Shown here in pieces: positions 16,944-26,317 of a DNA stretch of 64,000 nucleotides (its first letter is position 1; the number at the start of each line of letters is the position of its first letter). The notes beneath the pieces are model-generated. The model was not told the origin of the DNA. It worked only from the letters and a program-made list of their open reading frames with translations, and searched no databases. Both the position numbers and the translations under genes were made by a program. The stretch spans positions 563,981-627,980 of the forward strand of contig NZ_NNRL01000163.1 of the NCBI RefSeq assembly GCF_002252505.1. The letters are read 5' to 3'. The DNA is from Brucella grignonensis. GTDB lineage: Bacteria; Pseudomonadota; Alphaproteobacteria; Rhizobiales; Rhizobiaceae.

Positions 16944-18422
16944 ATGGGTCAGGCCGTCAGACATACAATCCGCTTTCTGCTGAACGGCGAGACAGTTGAG
17001 CTCGACCGCGTTTCGCCTACAGAAACCCTGCTCGATTATCTGCGCCTCTCGTGCAAACTGCGCGGCAGCAAGGAAGGCTGCGGCGAGGGTGATTGTGGTG
17101 CCTGCACCGTGCTTGTCGGCAAGATTGTCGATGACGAACTCGTCTATGAAAGCGTGAATGCCTGCATCCGTTTTGTCGGCTCGCTGGATGCCACGCATGT
17201 CGTGACCATTGAGCATCTGCGCGGCTCCGACGGTGGCCTGCATCCGGTGCAAAAGGCGATGATCGATTTTCACGGCTCGCAATGCGGCTTCTGCACGCCA
17301 GGCTTCGTCATGTCGCTTTATGGTCTCTGGATGCGCAATCCAAAGCCTGCAGACGTTGAGATCGAAAAGGCGTTGCAAGGCAATCTCTGCCGTTGCACTG
17401 GCTATGAAGCCATCATGCGTGCAGCGCGTGCGATTTCTGACTATGGCACTTTGATGGATGACCCGCTTGCTGTTGAGCGTGCGCATGTCATCAGCCAGTT
17501 GACGGAATTGCGTGATGGCGCGCGGGTTGAAGTGGGTAGTGGCAAGGATCGTCTGGTCGTGCCTGCCAACCTCGATGATTTTGCCACTGTTTATGCAGCC
17601 GAACCCAAAGCAACAATCGTTGCCGGTTCAACCGATGTGGGCCTTTGGGTTACCAAGATGATGCGCGATATTTCGCCGGTGGTCTTCATTGGGCATCTCA
17701 ATGAACTGCGTACAATCAGCGAAAAAGATGGTCTGATCAGCATCGGCGCGGGCGTCACCTATACGGAAGCTTTTGCGTTTCTGGCAAAGCGCATCCCCGC
17801 ACTGGGAAGCCTCATTAATCGCATCGGTGGCGAACAGGTGCGCAATATGGGCACCATCGGCGGCAACATCGCCAATGGTTCGCCGATTGGCGACACGCCA
17901 CCGCCACTGATCGCGCTTGATGCAAAGCTGACGCTGCGCAAAGGTGCGGAACAACGGACTATTCCTCTGGAAGAGTTTTTCATCGCCTATGGCAAGCAGG
18001 ATCGTCAGCCGGGCGAATTTGTGGAAGCGGTCCATGTGCCAGTGCCTGATGAGCGCAGCCAGTATGCCATTCACAAAATCTCCAAGCGGTTTGAAGAAGA
18101 CATCACCGCAACGCTTGGCGCTTTCCATCTGACGCTTGATGCTGAGAGCAATGTCGCATCCATCCGTATCGCCTATGGCGGCATGGCGGCAACGCCGAAA
18201 CGGGCGCTCAATGTTGAAGCCGCACTTATCGGCAAGCCATGGAATGAGGCAACAGTTGAGGCGGCTGTGCAAGCCTATGACCTCGACTATCAGCCTTTGA
18301 GCGATATGCGCGCGACAGCCGATTATCGATTGCTCGTTGCGAAGAATTTGCTCCGCCGCTTCTATGCTGAAACGCAAGGCGAGAACGATGCTTTGCGTAA
18401 GTCAAACACTGTCGCGGCATAG
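16944..18422 (+). CDS. xdhA: Xanthine dehydrogenase small subunit (2Fe-2S and FAD)
   Basis: A 492-residue subunit of cytoplasmic xanthine dehydrogenase. Residues 1-160 hold two [2Fe-2S] clusters: Cys46, Cys51, Cys54 and Cys74, then Cys114, Cys117, Cys149 and Cys151 ('GFCTPGFVMS', 'LCRCTGYE'). Residues from about 190 form the FAD domain with 'TIVAGSTDVGLWVTK' and 'GTIGGNIANGSPIGDTPP'. I use the ATG at 16944 with GGGAG nine bases upstream; a TTG at 16935 would overlap that site. It passes electrons from the molybdenum subunit to NAD+. Confidence 0.95.
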   Translation: MGQAVRHTIRFLLNGETVELDRVSPTETLLDYLRLSCKLRGSKEGCGEGDCGACTVLVGKIVDDELVYESVNACIRFVGSLDATHVVTIEHLRGSDGGLHPVQKAMIDFHGSQCGFCTPGFVMSLYGLWMRNPKPADVEIEKALQGNLCRCTGYEAIMRAARAISDYGTLMDDPLAVERAHVISQLTELRDGARVEVGSGKDRLVVPANLDDFATVYAAEPKATIVAGSTDVGLWVTKMMRDISPVVFIGHLNELRTISEKDGLISIGAGVTYTEAFAFLAKRIPALGSLINRIGGEQVRNMGTIGGNIANGSPIGDTPPPLIALDAKLTLRKGAEQRTIPLEEFFIAYGKQDRQPGEFVEAVHVPVPDERSQYAIHKISKRFEEDITATLGAFHLTLDAESNVASIRIAYGGMAATPKRALNVEAALIGKPWNEATVEAAVQAYDLDYQPLSDMRATADYRLLVAKNLLRRFYAETQGENDALRKSNTVAA

Positions 18423-18432
18423 GGAGGATGAT

Positions 18433-20790
18433 ATGAACAAGCATCCTGCAAACGAAATCAAAGCAGCCCGCATTAAGGGTGGTGTCGCGACCGATCAGCG
18501 TCATGATTCAGCCCACAAGCATGTGACCGGCGAAGCGGTCTATATCGATGATATTCCAGAACCCGAAGGCACGCTGCATATCGGTGTTGGCTTCTCGACC
18601 GTGGCGCACGCCAAAATCACCGATGTTGATTTGTCCGCCGTGGTAGCTGCTCCCGGCGTGATCGATGTGCTGACCTATAAGGATGTGCCGGGCGAAAACG
18701 ATGTGTCGCCATCGGGCATGCATGATGATCCGATTTTTGCGGTCGATACTGTGCAGTTCCACGGTCAGCCGATCTTTGCGGTCGTTGCCCGCACGCGCGA
18801 TCAGGCCCGCCGTGCGGCCCGCCTTGCCAAGATCAACTATGAAGAAATGCCGGGCCTGTTCTCCATTTCTGGTCTTGATGGCTATAAGGACAGATTGGTT
18901 TTCACGCCGCTGACGCTCAATCGTGGTGATGCGCGCAAGGCCATTGACGAAGCCCCACGCAAGGTCAAAGCCCGTATGACAATCGGCGGGCAGGATCACT
19001 TCTATCTTGAAGGTCAGGCTTCCCTTGCCATCCCCGGCGAAGATGACGATGTGACCATCTATTGCTCCACACAAGGCCCAAGCGAAACCCAGCATCTGGT
19101 GGCCCATGCGCTTGGTGTGCCGAGCCATTCGGTGACGGTTGAAGTGCGGCGTATGGGTGGCGGTTTTGGCGGCAAAGAAACGCAGGCCAATCAATGGGCG
19201 GCTATGGCCGCAATCGCCGCCAAGAAGCACAAGCGCGCCGTGAAAGTCCGGCTCGACCGTGATGAGGATATGACCTCAACCGGCAAGCGGCATGATTTCG
19301 TGGTCGATTACGAAGTCGGCTTCGACGATGAAGGCAATATCCTCGGCGTCGATTATCTGTTTGCATTGAATGCCGGTTTCTCCGCTGATCTGTCCGGTCC
19401 GGTCGGCGACCGCGCATTGTTTCACTGCGACAATGCCTATTTCTTCCCGGCGGTTCATGCGCAGTCCGCACCGCTTTACACAAACACCGTTTCCAACACC
19501 GCCTTTCGTGGTTTTGGCGGCCCGCAAGGCATGGTCGGTGCCGAGCGCGTGATCGAGGAAGTGGCCTTTGCTGTCGGCAAAGACCCGCTCGAAATTCGCA
19601 AGCTCAATTTCTATGATGCCATGGGCACCGAAGGTGGCACGCGCAATGTGACGCCCTATCACCAGAAGGTGGAAGATTGCATCATTCAGCGCATTGTCGC
19701 CGAACTGGAGGAGAGCGCCGATTACGCCGCGCGTCGCGAGGCAATCCGCGAATTCAACGCCAAGAGCCGCACTGTGAAACGCGGCATGTCACTGACGCCA
19801 GTGAAATTCGGGATTTCCTTCACCAAGACGGAATCCAATCAGGCTGGAGCGCTGGTGCATGTCTATAATGATGGCTCGGTGCATATGAATCATGGCGGCA
19901 CGGAGATGGGGCAGGGACTGCATCTCAAAGTGGCGCAGGTGGTGGCTGAAGAATTCCAGATCGATCTTGATCGGGTGAAGATCACCGCAACAACCACCGC
20001 GAAAGTGCCGAACACCGCACCAACGGCAGCGTCGTCCGGTGCCGATTTGAACGGTATGGCCGCGCAGGATGCAGCGCGTCAGATCAAGAAGCGCCTTCTT
20101 CATTTTGCAGCCCAGCAATATCAGGTGCCGGAAGATCAGGTCGTTTTCCTTCCCAACCGTATCCGCGTGGGCAATCAGGAAATCAGCTTCAATGATCTGG
20201 TGAAGCAGGCCTATATTGGCCGTGTGCAGCTTTCTGCATCGGGCCATTACAAGACGCCAAAAATCCATTGGGATCGCGCCAAGGGCAAAGGCCATGCCTT
20301 TTATTATTACGCCTATGGTGCCGCCTGCTCGGAAGTCTCTGTCGATACGCTGACCGGGGAATATGTGGTGGAACGCACCGATATTCTGCATGATACCGGG
20401 CGTTCTCTGAACCGCGCCATTGATATTGGTCAGGTGGAAGGTGGCTTCGTGCAGGGCATGGGCTGGCTGACCACGGAAGAGCTTGTCTGGGACGACAAAG
20501 GTCGGTTGCGCACCCATGCACCCTCCACTTACAAGATCCCACTGGCGTCCGATCGTCCGAAAATCTTCAACGTGGCGCTGACAGACTGGTCGGAAGCTTA
20601 CGAGCCGACGATCCACCGCTCGAAGGCGGTGGGTGAGCCGCCGTTGCCGCATGGCATGTCCGTGCTTTATGCGCTGTCGGATGCGGTTGCCAGCGTTGCC
20701 GATCACAAGATTAGCCCGCGCCTTGATGCGCCTGCTACGCCGGAGCGCGTGCTGATGGCTATCGAGCGGCTGCGAAGTCAGAAAGGCTGA
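18433..20790 (+). CDS. xdhB: Xanthine dehydrogenase large (molybdopterin-binding) subunit
   Basis: A 785-residue subunit that hydroxylates hypoxanthine and xanthine to urate. Conserved blocks include 'HKHVTGEAVYIDDIPEP', 'GGQDHFYLEGQ' (with a substrate Glu), 'RMGGGFGGKETQ', 'NTAFRGFGGPQG' and the catalytic Glu in 'SKAVGEPPLPHG' near residue 735. The start ATG at 18433 follows GGGAGG; upstream in-frame starts lie inside xdhA. It follows xdhA by ten bases and precedes xdhC by four. Confidence 0.96.
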   Translation: MNKHPANEIKAARIKGGVATDQRHDSAHKHVTGEAVYIDDIPEPEGTLHIGVGFSTVAHAKITDVDLSAVVAAPGVIDVLTYKDVPGENDVSPSGMHDDPIFAVDTVQFHGQPIFAVVARTRDQARRAARLAKINYEEMPGLFSISGLDGYKDRLVFTPLTLNRGDARKAIDEAPRKVKARMTIGGQDHFYLEGQASLAIPGEDDDVTIYCSTQGPSETQHLVAHALGVPSHSVTVEVRRMGGGFGGKETQANQWAAMAAIAAKKHKRAVKVRLDRDEDMTSTGKRHDFVVDYEVGFDDEGNILGVDYLFALNAGFSADLSGPVGDRALFHCDNAYFFPAVHAQSAPLYTNTVSNTAFRGFGGPQGMVGAERVIEEVAFAVGKDPLEIRKLNFYDAMGTEGGTRNVTPYHQKVEDCIIQRIVAELEESADYAARREAIREFNAKSRTVKRGMSLTPVKFGISFTKTESNQAGALVHVYNDGSVHMNHGGTEMGQGLHLKVAQVVAEEFQIDLDRVKITATTTAKVPNTAPTAASSGADLNGMAAQDAARQIKKRLLHFAAQQYQVPEDQVVFLPNRIRVGNQEISFNDLVKQAYIGRVQLSASGHYKTPKIHWDRAKGKGHAFYYYAYGAACSEVSVDTLTGEYVVERTDILHDTGRSLNRAIDIGQVEGGFVQGMGWLTTEELVWDDKGRLRTHAPSTYKIPLASDRPKIFNVALTDWSEAYEPTIHRSKAVGEPPLPHGMSVLYALSDAVASVADHKISPRLDAPATPERVLMAIERLRSQKG

Positions 20791-20794
20791 TGCG

Positions 20795-21622
20795 ATGCTG
20801 GGCAGGCGGGACGACATAAGGGCGTTTCTGAATAAGCGGCCCGATAGTGTTCTGATCGAAGTCACCGATGTCAGAGGGTCCGCGCCGCGCGATGCAGGAG
20901 CGTGGATGCTTGTCGCCCGCGATATGATCTTCCGCACCATTGGTGGCGGTCAGCTCGAATATATGGCGATTGACCACGCCCGCAAGATTCTGGTCGGCGG
21001 CAAAGATTCCCCTATGGATGTGCCTCTCGGTCCTGAAATAGGCCAATGCTGTGGCGGTCGTGTCGCTCTAGGTTTCAAGCGTGTGAACCGTGGACTTGCA
21101 GAAGAGCTTGTTGCCAAAGTTGATGCCGAAATCGCCACCCGTCCGCATGTCTATGTTTTTGGTGCAGGCCATGTCGGTGACGCTTTGGCTTATGCGCTCT
21201 CGCTGACGCCCGTGCGGGTTATCCTGGTTGATACACGCGAAGCGGAACTGATGGCCGTGGATGCGCCGGGTGTCGAGACGTGTCTTGCGGCTATGCCCGA
21301 ACAGGTGGTGCGTTCGGCCCCGCCGGGCAGCGCGTTTATCGTGCTGACCCACGATCATGCGCTTGATTTTCTGATCGTGACCGAAGCTTTGCAGCGTGGC
21401 GATGCCGTCTATGTCGGGATGATTGGCTCGAAGACCAAGAAAGCCACTTTCAAAAATTGGTTGAAACGCGAAATCGGTCGCGATGATTTATTTGATAATC
21501 TGATCTGCCCGGTCGGCGGTTCGGTCGTCAAAGACAAGAGGCCGGAAGTCATTGCGGCATTGGCCGCCGCCGAAGTTCTGACGGCGGTTCTGACTTCCGT
21601 ACGTGTATCGCAACCCGCCTGA
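20795..21622 (+). CDS. xdhC: Xanthine dehydrogenase accessory protein XdhC
   Basis: A 275-residue member of the XdhC/CoxI family, which binds molybdenum cofactor and inserts its sulfurated form into the large subunit. It has the N-terminal 'TDVRGSAPRDAGAWMLV' and 'IGGGQLEY' blocks, then a Rossmann domain beginning 'HVYVFGAGHVGDALAYAL' near residue 110. 'YVGMIGSKTKKATF' is a family signature. It ends the uraH-xdhABC operon, which closes in a strong terminator overlapping its stop region. Confidence 0.94.
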   Translation: MLGRRDDIRAFLNKRPDSVLIEVTDVRGSAPRDAGAWMLVARDMIFRTIGGGQLEYMAIDHARKILVGGKDSPMDVPLGPEIGQCCGGRVALGFKRVNRGLAEELVAKVDAEIATRPHVYVFGAGHVGDALAYALSLTPVRVILVDTREAELMAVDAPGVETCLAAMPEQVVRSAPPGSAFIVLTHDHALDFLIVTEALQRGDAVYVGMIGSKTKKATFKNWLKREIGRDDLFDNLICPVGGSVVKDKRPEVIAALAAAEVLTAVLTSVRVSQPA

Positions 21623-21637
21623 TCAGGCGGGTTTTTC
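21613..21637 (+). terminator. Terminator of the uraH-xdhABC operon
   Basis: An almost loop-free palindrome ACCCGCCTGATCAGGCGGGT followed by TTTTC. It overlaps the last codons and stop of xdhC. Confidence 0.82.
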
Positions 21638-21700
21638 TTTGCGCATTTCCGGTAAAGCGCGAGAAGGCATCGCGCGATATAATACTTGAAAAACAAAGGA

Positions 21701-21724
21701 GTAGAGCGGTTTGAGCCGCTCTAC
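21701..21724 (-). terminator. Hairpin at the lysR 3' end
   Basis: GTAGAGCGG paired with CCGCTCTAC over a six-base loop, spanning the stop of the minus-strand lysR gene. A T-rich stretch follows on that strand. The AGAGCG core is the same as in the dispersed palindromic repeats, so it may be a trimmed copy. Confidence 0.55.
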
Positions 21725-22635
21725 ACTAAAGCCTCGCGGATCAAACGCTGGCAGCGTTCCGTCATGAAATCGATGATCAAGCGGACTTTCGGGTCCTGAA
21801 AACGCTTGTGCGGATAGATCGCAGCGAGCTGTATCGATGCCGGTGGTGTGCTTTCGAGGATTGGAACCAGCCGCCCATCGCGGATATATTCCTTCACCTC
21901 AAACAGTGGTTTGTTGATGATGCCGCGCCCGCCTAGTGCCCATTGCGTCAATACGTCGCCATCGTCGGAGTCATATGGCCCGGTGACTTCAAACTTGCGC
22001 AGACCTTCCGGTGTTTGCAGCGACCAGAAATATTCTTTCGAACCGGGAAAGCGCAGGAGCAGGCAATCGTATTTGTCGCCCAACAACTCATCGGGTGACT
22101 GCGGAGTGCCGTGCTTTTCCAGATATTCGGGTGCTGCGCAAATCACGCGTTCGCAGTTCAAAATGCCGCGCATACGCAGGTTGGAATTTTCCAGAACGCC
22201 CAATTTGAAAGCAACATCAACGCTTTCGCTCATGATATCGATCTCATGGTCAGATAGTCGCAGGCGCACTTCTATGTCCGGATATTTGTCGTGAAACTCT
22301 GGAATCCCTGATGCAATGAGCCTTCGACCAAGCCCCAAAGGTGCCGTAATGCGAATCGATCCCTTCGGATTTTTGGCCAGTTCAGCAACGGCTGCTTCGG
22401 CTTCATCCACGGCTTCGAGAATTTTTAAAGCGCCATCATAAAATATGCGGCCATGCTCGGTTGGCGTCAGCTTGCGTGTCGTTCTGTTGAAGAGCCGCAC
22501 ACCAAGATGCTTCTCCAACTCCTTGATTCGATTACTTGCAACAGCTGGCGAAGCGCGCTGGTCGCGACCCGCCGCCGACAAATTTCCCAATTCGACAACG
22601 CGCACAAAAACGCGCAGATTATCAAGATATGACAT
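21721..22635 (-). CDS. LysR-family transcriptional regulator
   Basis: A 304-residue regulator. The N-terminal winged helix-turn-helix is 'LDNLRVFVRVVELGNLSAAG' followed by 'ASPAVASNRIKELEKHLG'. The C-terminal substrate domain begins near residue 90 ('GSIRITAPLGLGRRLIA'). It resembles the DmlR/AaeR-like LysR subgroup. I start at the ATG at 22635, where the HTH is correctly placed; the frame is open further upstream. It is divergent from puuD across 227 bases and convergent with xdhC, so the obvious inference is control of puuD-guaD and perhaps xdh, with a purine or urate as effector. That is inference only. Confidence 0.88.
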   Translation of the reverse strand: MSYLDNLRVFVRVVELGNLSAAGRDQRASPAVASNRIKELEKHLGVRLFNRTTRKLTPTEHGRIFYDGALKILEAVDEAEAAVAELAKNPKGSIRITAPLGLGRRLIASGIPEFHDKYPDIEVRLRLSDHEIDIMSESVDVAFKLGVLENSNLRMRGILNCERVICAAPEYLEKHGTPQSPDELLGDKYDCLLLRFPGSKEYFWSLQTPEGLRKFEVTGPYDSDDGDVLTQWALGGRGIINKPLFEVKEYIRDGRLVPILESTPPASIQLAAIYPHKRFQDPKVRLIIDFMTERCQRLIREALV

Positions 22636-22862
22636 GCGTCCGTTCCACCATTGTATATATTTTTTTGAAAGTGATGGTCGTGATGTGACGTTCCCATAGG
22701 GGCCAAGCTTTGGCACATAATAAAGTAACGAACAATGGGGCCACTGCATCGGCCCAAAAGTCGAAATGGATTTTTGGAAAGCGCGATGCGTCAACAAAAC
22801 GAGACAGAGCGGCCTTTATGCTTCCCTTTGGACGCATGGCTCTCTGAGAATGGGAGTGCCTG

Positions 22863-24098
22863 ATGTATGATTTCGCCGTAGCCTGGGACTGGCTGGGCTT
22901 CGCAGCGCGGTGGCTGCATGTGATTACCGCGATTGCGTGGATCGGCTCGTCCTTTTACTTCATTGCGCTCGACCTCGGTCTTCGCCAACGTCCCGGCTTG
23001 CCGGTTGGTGCGCATGGCGAGGAATGGCAGGTCCATGGCGGTGGCTTCTATCACATCCAGAAATATCTGGTTGCGCCCGCCGAAATGCCGGAACACCTGA
23101 CCTGGTTCAAATGGGAATCCTACGCCACGTGGCTGTCGGGTTTCACGCTGCTCTGCATCGTCTACTATGCCGGTGCCGATCTCTACCTGATTGATCCGAA
23201 TGTGCTCGATGTTTCCGTACCGGTCGCCATTGCGATCTCGATCGGTTCGCTGGCTTTCGGCTGGATCGCCTATAACACCATCTGCAAGTTCATGCTCGGC
23301 AAGAGCGATACGCTGTTGATGGTCATTCTCTACTGTATTCTGGTGGTGGTGGCCTGGGGTTATACGCACCTGTTTACAGGACGTGCGGCCTTCCTGCATC
23401 TCGGTGCTTTCACGGCAACGATCATGTCCGCCAACGTGTTCATGATCATCATCCCGAACCAGAAGATCGTGGTGGCGGATCTGATCGCAGGCCGCAAGCC
23501 GGACCCGAAATACGGCAAGATCGCCAAGCAGCGTTCGACGCATAACAACTATCTGACGCTGCCTGTTCTGTTTCTGATGCTGTCGAACCACTATCCGCTG
23601 GCTTTCGGGACGCAATTCAACTGGATCATCGCCTCGCTGGTGTTCCTGATGGGCGTCACGATCCGCCACTGGTTCAACACACAGCATGCCCGCAAGGGCA
23701 GCCCGACCTGGACCTGGCTGGTAACGGTGATCCTGTTCATCATCATCATCTGGCTCTCGACAGTGCCGAAGGTTCTGACCGGTGAGCCGGAAGAGCAGAA
23801 GGTTTCGGCATTGCAGCAGTCTTTCATCTCGGACCCGCACTTTGAAAAAGTGCGGGATACCGTTCTGGGGCGCTGCGCCATGTGCCACGCCAAGGAGCCG
23901 GGCTGGGAAGGCATCATTGCGCCACCGAAGGGCGTCGTGCTGGATACCGACCGGGATATTGCCGCGCATGCGCGTGAAATCTATTTGCAGGCAGGTCGCT
24001 CACATGCCATGCCGCCCGCCAATGTCACCGGCGTGAGCGAGGAAGAGCGCCAGCTTCTTGCCTCCTGGTACCAGTCCGCCACGCAAGGCACGAAATAA
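22863..24098 (+). CDS. puuD: Urate hydroxylase/oxidase PuuD (membrane, cytochrome c)
   Basis: A 411-residue integral membrane urate oxidase. The first 300 residues hold about eight membrane segments beginning 'RWLHVITAIAWIGSSFY', the DUF989 domain. The last 90 residues are a c-type cytochrome domain with the haem motif 'CAMCH' near residue 340 and a probable Met ligand in 'SHAMPPANV'. It oxidises urate to 5-hydroxyisourate and passes electrons to the respiratory chain instead of making peroxide. No soluble uricase (uox or hpxO) is present, so this fills the gap between xdhAB and uraH. GGGAG precedes the ATG. guaD follows after 14 bases. Confidence 0.94.
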   Translation: MYDFAVAWDWLGFAARWLHVITAIAWIGSSFYFIALDLGLRQRPGLPVGAHGEEWQVHGGGFYHIQKYLVAPAEMPEHLTWFKWESYATWLSGFTLLCIVYYAGADLYLIDPNVLDVSVPVAIAISIGSLAFGWIAYNTICKFMLGKSDTLLMVILYCILVVVAWGYTHLFTGRAAFLHLGAFTATIMSANVFMIIIPNQKIVVADLIAGRKPDPKYGKIAKQRSTHNNYLTLPVLFLMLSNHYPLAFGTQFNWIIASLVFLMGVTIRHWFNTQHARKGSPTWTWLVTVILFIIIIWLSTVPKVLTGEPEEQKVSALQQSFISDPHFEKVRDTVLGRCAMCHAKEPGWEGIIAPPKGVVLDTDRDIAAHAREIYLQAGRSHAMPPANVTGVSEEERQLLASWYQSATQGTK

Positions 24099-24112
24099 GG
24101 ACCACGACTAAA

Positions 24113-25417
24113 ATGACCAAGCTTCTGATCCGCGGCCGCGTGCTGACCTTTCGTGACGAACCGCAGAGCCTCGATGACAATGCCGCTTACCGCTATATCG
24201 AAGACGGCGCTGTTCTTGTCGAAGATGGCCGCATTCAGCGCGTCGGGGACTATGCTGAAGTAAGCAGCATGGCAGGCAACGACGTCAACGTCGCCGACCA
24301 TCGCCCGCACCTGATTCTGCCCGGTTTCATCGATACGCATATCCATTATCCGCAGACGCAGGTGGTCGCTTCTTATGCAGCCAATCTGCTGGAGTGGCTC
24401 AACACCTATACGTTCGTCGCTGAACAGAAATTTGCCGATGAGCAGCATGCCGAATTCATTGCGGAGCGCTTTCTTGACGAGCTGATCCGCCACGGCACCA
24501 CCACGGCGGTTGCTTACTGCTCGGTACATCCACAGAGCGTCGATGCCTATTTCCGCGCCTCACAACATCGCAACATGCGCATGCTCGGCGGCAAGGTCAT
24601 GATGGATCGCAATGCGCCGCCAGCACTCTGCGACACGGCGAAATCCGGCTATGACGATACGAAGGCGCTGATCGCACGCTGGCAGGGCAAAGGGCGCCTC
24701 GATTATGTGATCACCCCGCGCTTTGCCATTACGTCCACGCCGGAGCAGCTCGAAGCAAGCCAGGCGCTTGTTCGCGAGCATCCCGGCAGCTACATCCAGA
24801 CGCATCTTTCGGAAAATCACGACGAAATCTCTTTTACCAAGTCGCTTTATCCCGATGCACCGGACTATCTCGGCATTTACGAGCATTACGGCCTGTTGGG
24901 TGACAAGACCCTGCTTGGCCATTCGATCCATCTGGAGCCGCGCGAAGTGCGCGTCATGGCGGAAACCGGCTCGATTGCCGTCTTCTGCCCGACTTCCAAT
25001 ATGTTTCTCGGCTCGGGTCTTTTCGATCGCGACCGCTTGAAAGCATCGGGCGTGCGCATGGCGGTGGCGACCGATGTTGGTGGTGGCACGAGTTTCTCCA
25101 TGCTGCGCACTATGGACGAGGGTTACAAAGTCCTGCAGCTGCGCGAACAGCGTCTGAACCCGTTCCAGTCATTCTACATGATGACGCTGGGCAATGCCCG
25201 CGCGCTGTCGATGGAAGACAAGATCGGTACGCTCGACGAGGGCACGGAAGCCGATATCGTGGTGCTGGATTCATCGGCCACATCGCCGATGCGGCTTCGC
25301 ATGGCGGCTGGCGCGACGCTGGAGCAGGAACTGTTCCTGTTGCAGACGCTGGGCGATGACCGCGCCATCGTCGAAACCTATGTGGCTGGCAAGCCGCTCA
25401 AGGCCGAACTGGCCTGA
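24113..25417 (+). CDS. guaD: Guanine deaminase
   Basis: A 434-residue amidohydrolase converting guanine to xanthine and ammonia. The zinc ligands are in 'ILPGFIDTHIHYPQTQVV' near residue 80, the later His in 'IQTHLSENHDE' near residue 235, 'LLGHSIHL' and the Asp in 'VATDVGGGTSFSML'. It lies 14 bases after puuD, so guanine entry and urate oxidation share a transcript. A terminator follows. Confidence 0.94.
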   Translation: MTKLLIRGRVLTFRDEPQSLDDNAAYRYIEDGAVLVEDGRIQRVGDYAEVSSMAGNDVNVADHRPHLILPGFIDTHIHYPQTQVVASYAANLLEWLNTYTFVAEQKFADEQHAEFIAERFLDELIRHGTTTAVAYCSVHPQSVDAYFRASQHRNMRMLGGKVMMDRNAPPALCDTAKSGYDDTKALIARWQGKGRLDYVITPRFAITSTPEQLEASQALVREHPGSYIQTHLSENHDEISFTKSLYPDAPDYLGIYEHYGLLGDKTLLGHSIHLEPREVRVMAETGSIAVFCPTSNMFLGSGLFDRDRLKASGVRMAVATDVGGGTSFSMLRTMDEGYKVLQLREQRLNPFQSFYMMTLGNARALSMEDKIGTLDEGTEADIVVLDSSATSPMRLRMAAGATLEQELFLLQTLGDDRAIVETYVAGKPLKAELA

Positions 25418-25441
25418 TTACTCCAATCCTTGGAGGAGGAT

Positions 25442-25476
25442 GACCCGTGGCGGAGCGGTCCGCTGCGGGTCTTTTT
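25442..25476 (+). terminator. Terminator of puuD-guaD
   Basis: GACCCG pairs with CGGGTC around an internal GCGGA/TCCGC stem, followed by TTTTT on the plus strand. It sits exactly between guaD and the convergent iclR-family gene. Confidence 0.78.
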
Positions 25477-25477
25477 G

Positions 25478-26299
25478 TTAAAACTCTTCCGGGCGTTTGC
25501 CGCCCATGGCACGGGTAAGCTCGTCGGCGGTGGAGCGGATCAGCGGCCCGAACTCCTCGAGCCTCTTTTTCGGCAGGCGCACCGCAGGGCCGGAAACGGA
25601 AATACCAGCAATCGCCTCGCCATATTCATTGAAGATGGGAGCGGCGATGCAGCACATGCCGAGCGTATGTTCTTCATCATCAACCGACCAGCCGCGGGTG
25701 CGGGTTGCCTGAATGTCTTTCAAGAGCGCTGGCAGGTTGTCGAGTGTGCGCTGCGTGAAATGTTCAAGCGTGCGCCCCGAAAGAGCGTGCGCGATTTCCT
25801 TGTCCGACCAGGTGGACAATATGGCCTTGCCGATGCCGGATGCATGGATAGGCCCACGCCGCCCGGGCCGGAAAAAGGCACGCATCGGCGCATGGCTTTC
25901 GATCTGCGAGATGAACACGACGTCGCCGCTGTCCTCGACGCCGATATTGGCGGTTTCGCCGCTCGTTTCCATCAATGTCTTGAGATAAGGCCGCGCCAGA
26001 ATGCCGAGCTTGCGGAACCGGCGAAAGGCATTACCGATTTCGAAAGCCTTGACGCCGATGGTCCAGTCTCCGCTTTCCAGATCGTGGGAAACCATACCAT
26101 GATTTGCCAGCGACGACAGAAGGCGGTGCACGGTTGAAGGCGCCATACCGCTTTCATCGGCAAGGTCGGTCAGTGTCGAACCGTCATTTTCGGCGATTAA
26201 TGCCAGCAGCTTCAGGCTTCGGTCCAGCACCTGCACAGACGAGGGCACGGCGTTTTCTGCCGCCTTGCGGCCCCGCTTTACCTTTGCCTGTTCCATCAT
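25478..26299 (-). CDS. IclR-family transcriptional regulator
   Basis: A 273-residue IclR-type regulator. After a basic tail, the HTH runs 'VQVLDRSLKLLALIAENDGS' to 'SGMAPSTVHRLLSSLANHGM' (residues 22-75). The effector domain follows, with 'IHASGIGKAILS' and 'CCIAAPIFNEYGEAIAGISVSGP'. It is divergent from gcl-hyi-glxR, as allR-type IclR repressors are from glyoxylate genes in E. coli. That family uses glyoxylate or allantoin-derived ligands, so it probably controls the gcl operon and itself. Two adjacent ATG codons (26299, 26296) are possible starts. Confidence 0.88.
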   Translation of the reverse strand: MMEQAKVKRGRKAAENAVPSSVQVLDRSLKLLALIAENDGSTLTDLADESGMAPSTVHRLLSSLANHGMVSHDLESGDWTIGVKAFEIGNAFRRFRKLGILARPYLKTLMETSGETANIGVEDSGDVVFISQIESHAPMRAFFRPGRRGPIHASGIGKAILSTWSDKEIAHALSGRTLEHFTQRTLDNLPALLKDIQATRTRGWSVDDEEHTLGMCCIAAPIFNEYGEAIAGISVSGPAVRLPKKRLEEFGPLIRSTADELTRAMGGKRPEEF

Positions 26300-26317
26300 C
26301 GTTCTCCGAATCCCGCC

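Noticed and set aside
22791-23969. A long minus-strand frame opposite puuD
   Set aside because: Arg/His/Asp-rich and low in hydrophobic patches, and opposite a clear membrane urate oxidase.
22863-25417. Possible soluble uricase or HpxO in the purine cluster
   Set aside because: No such motif is present; PuuD supplies the urate oxidation step.
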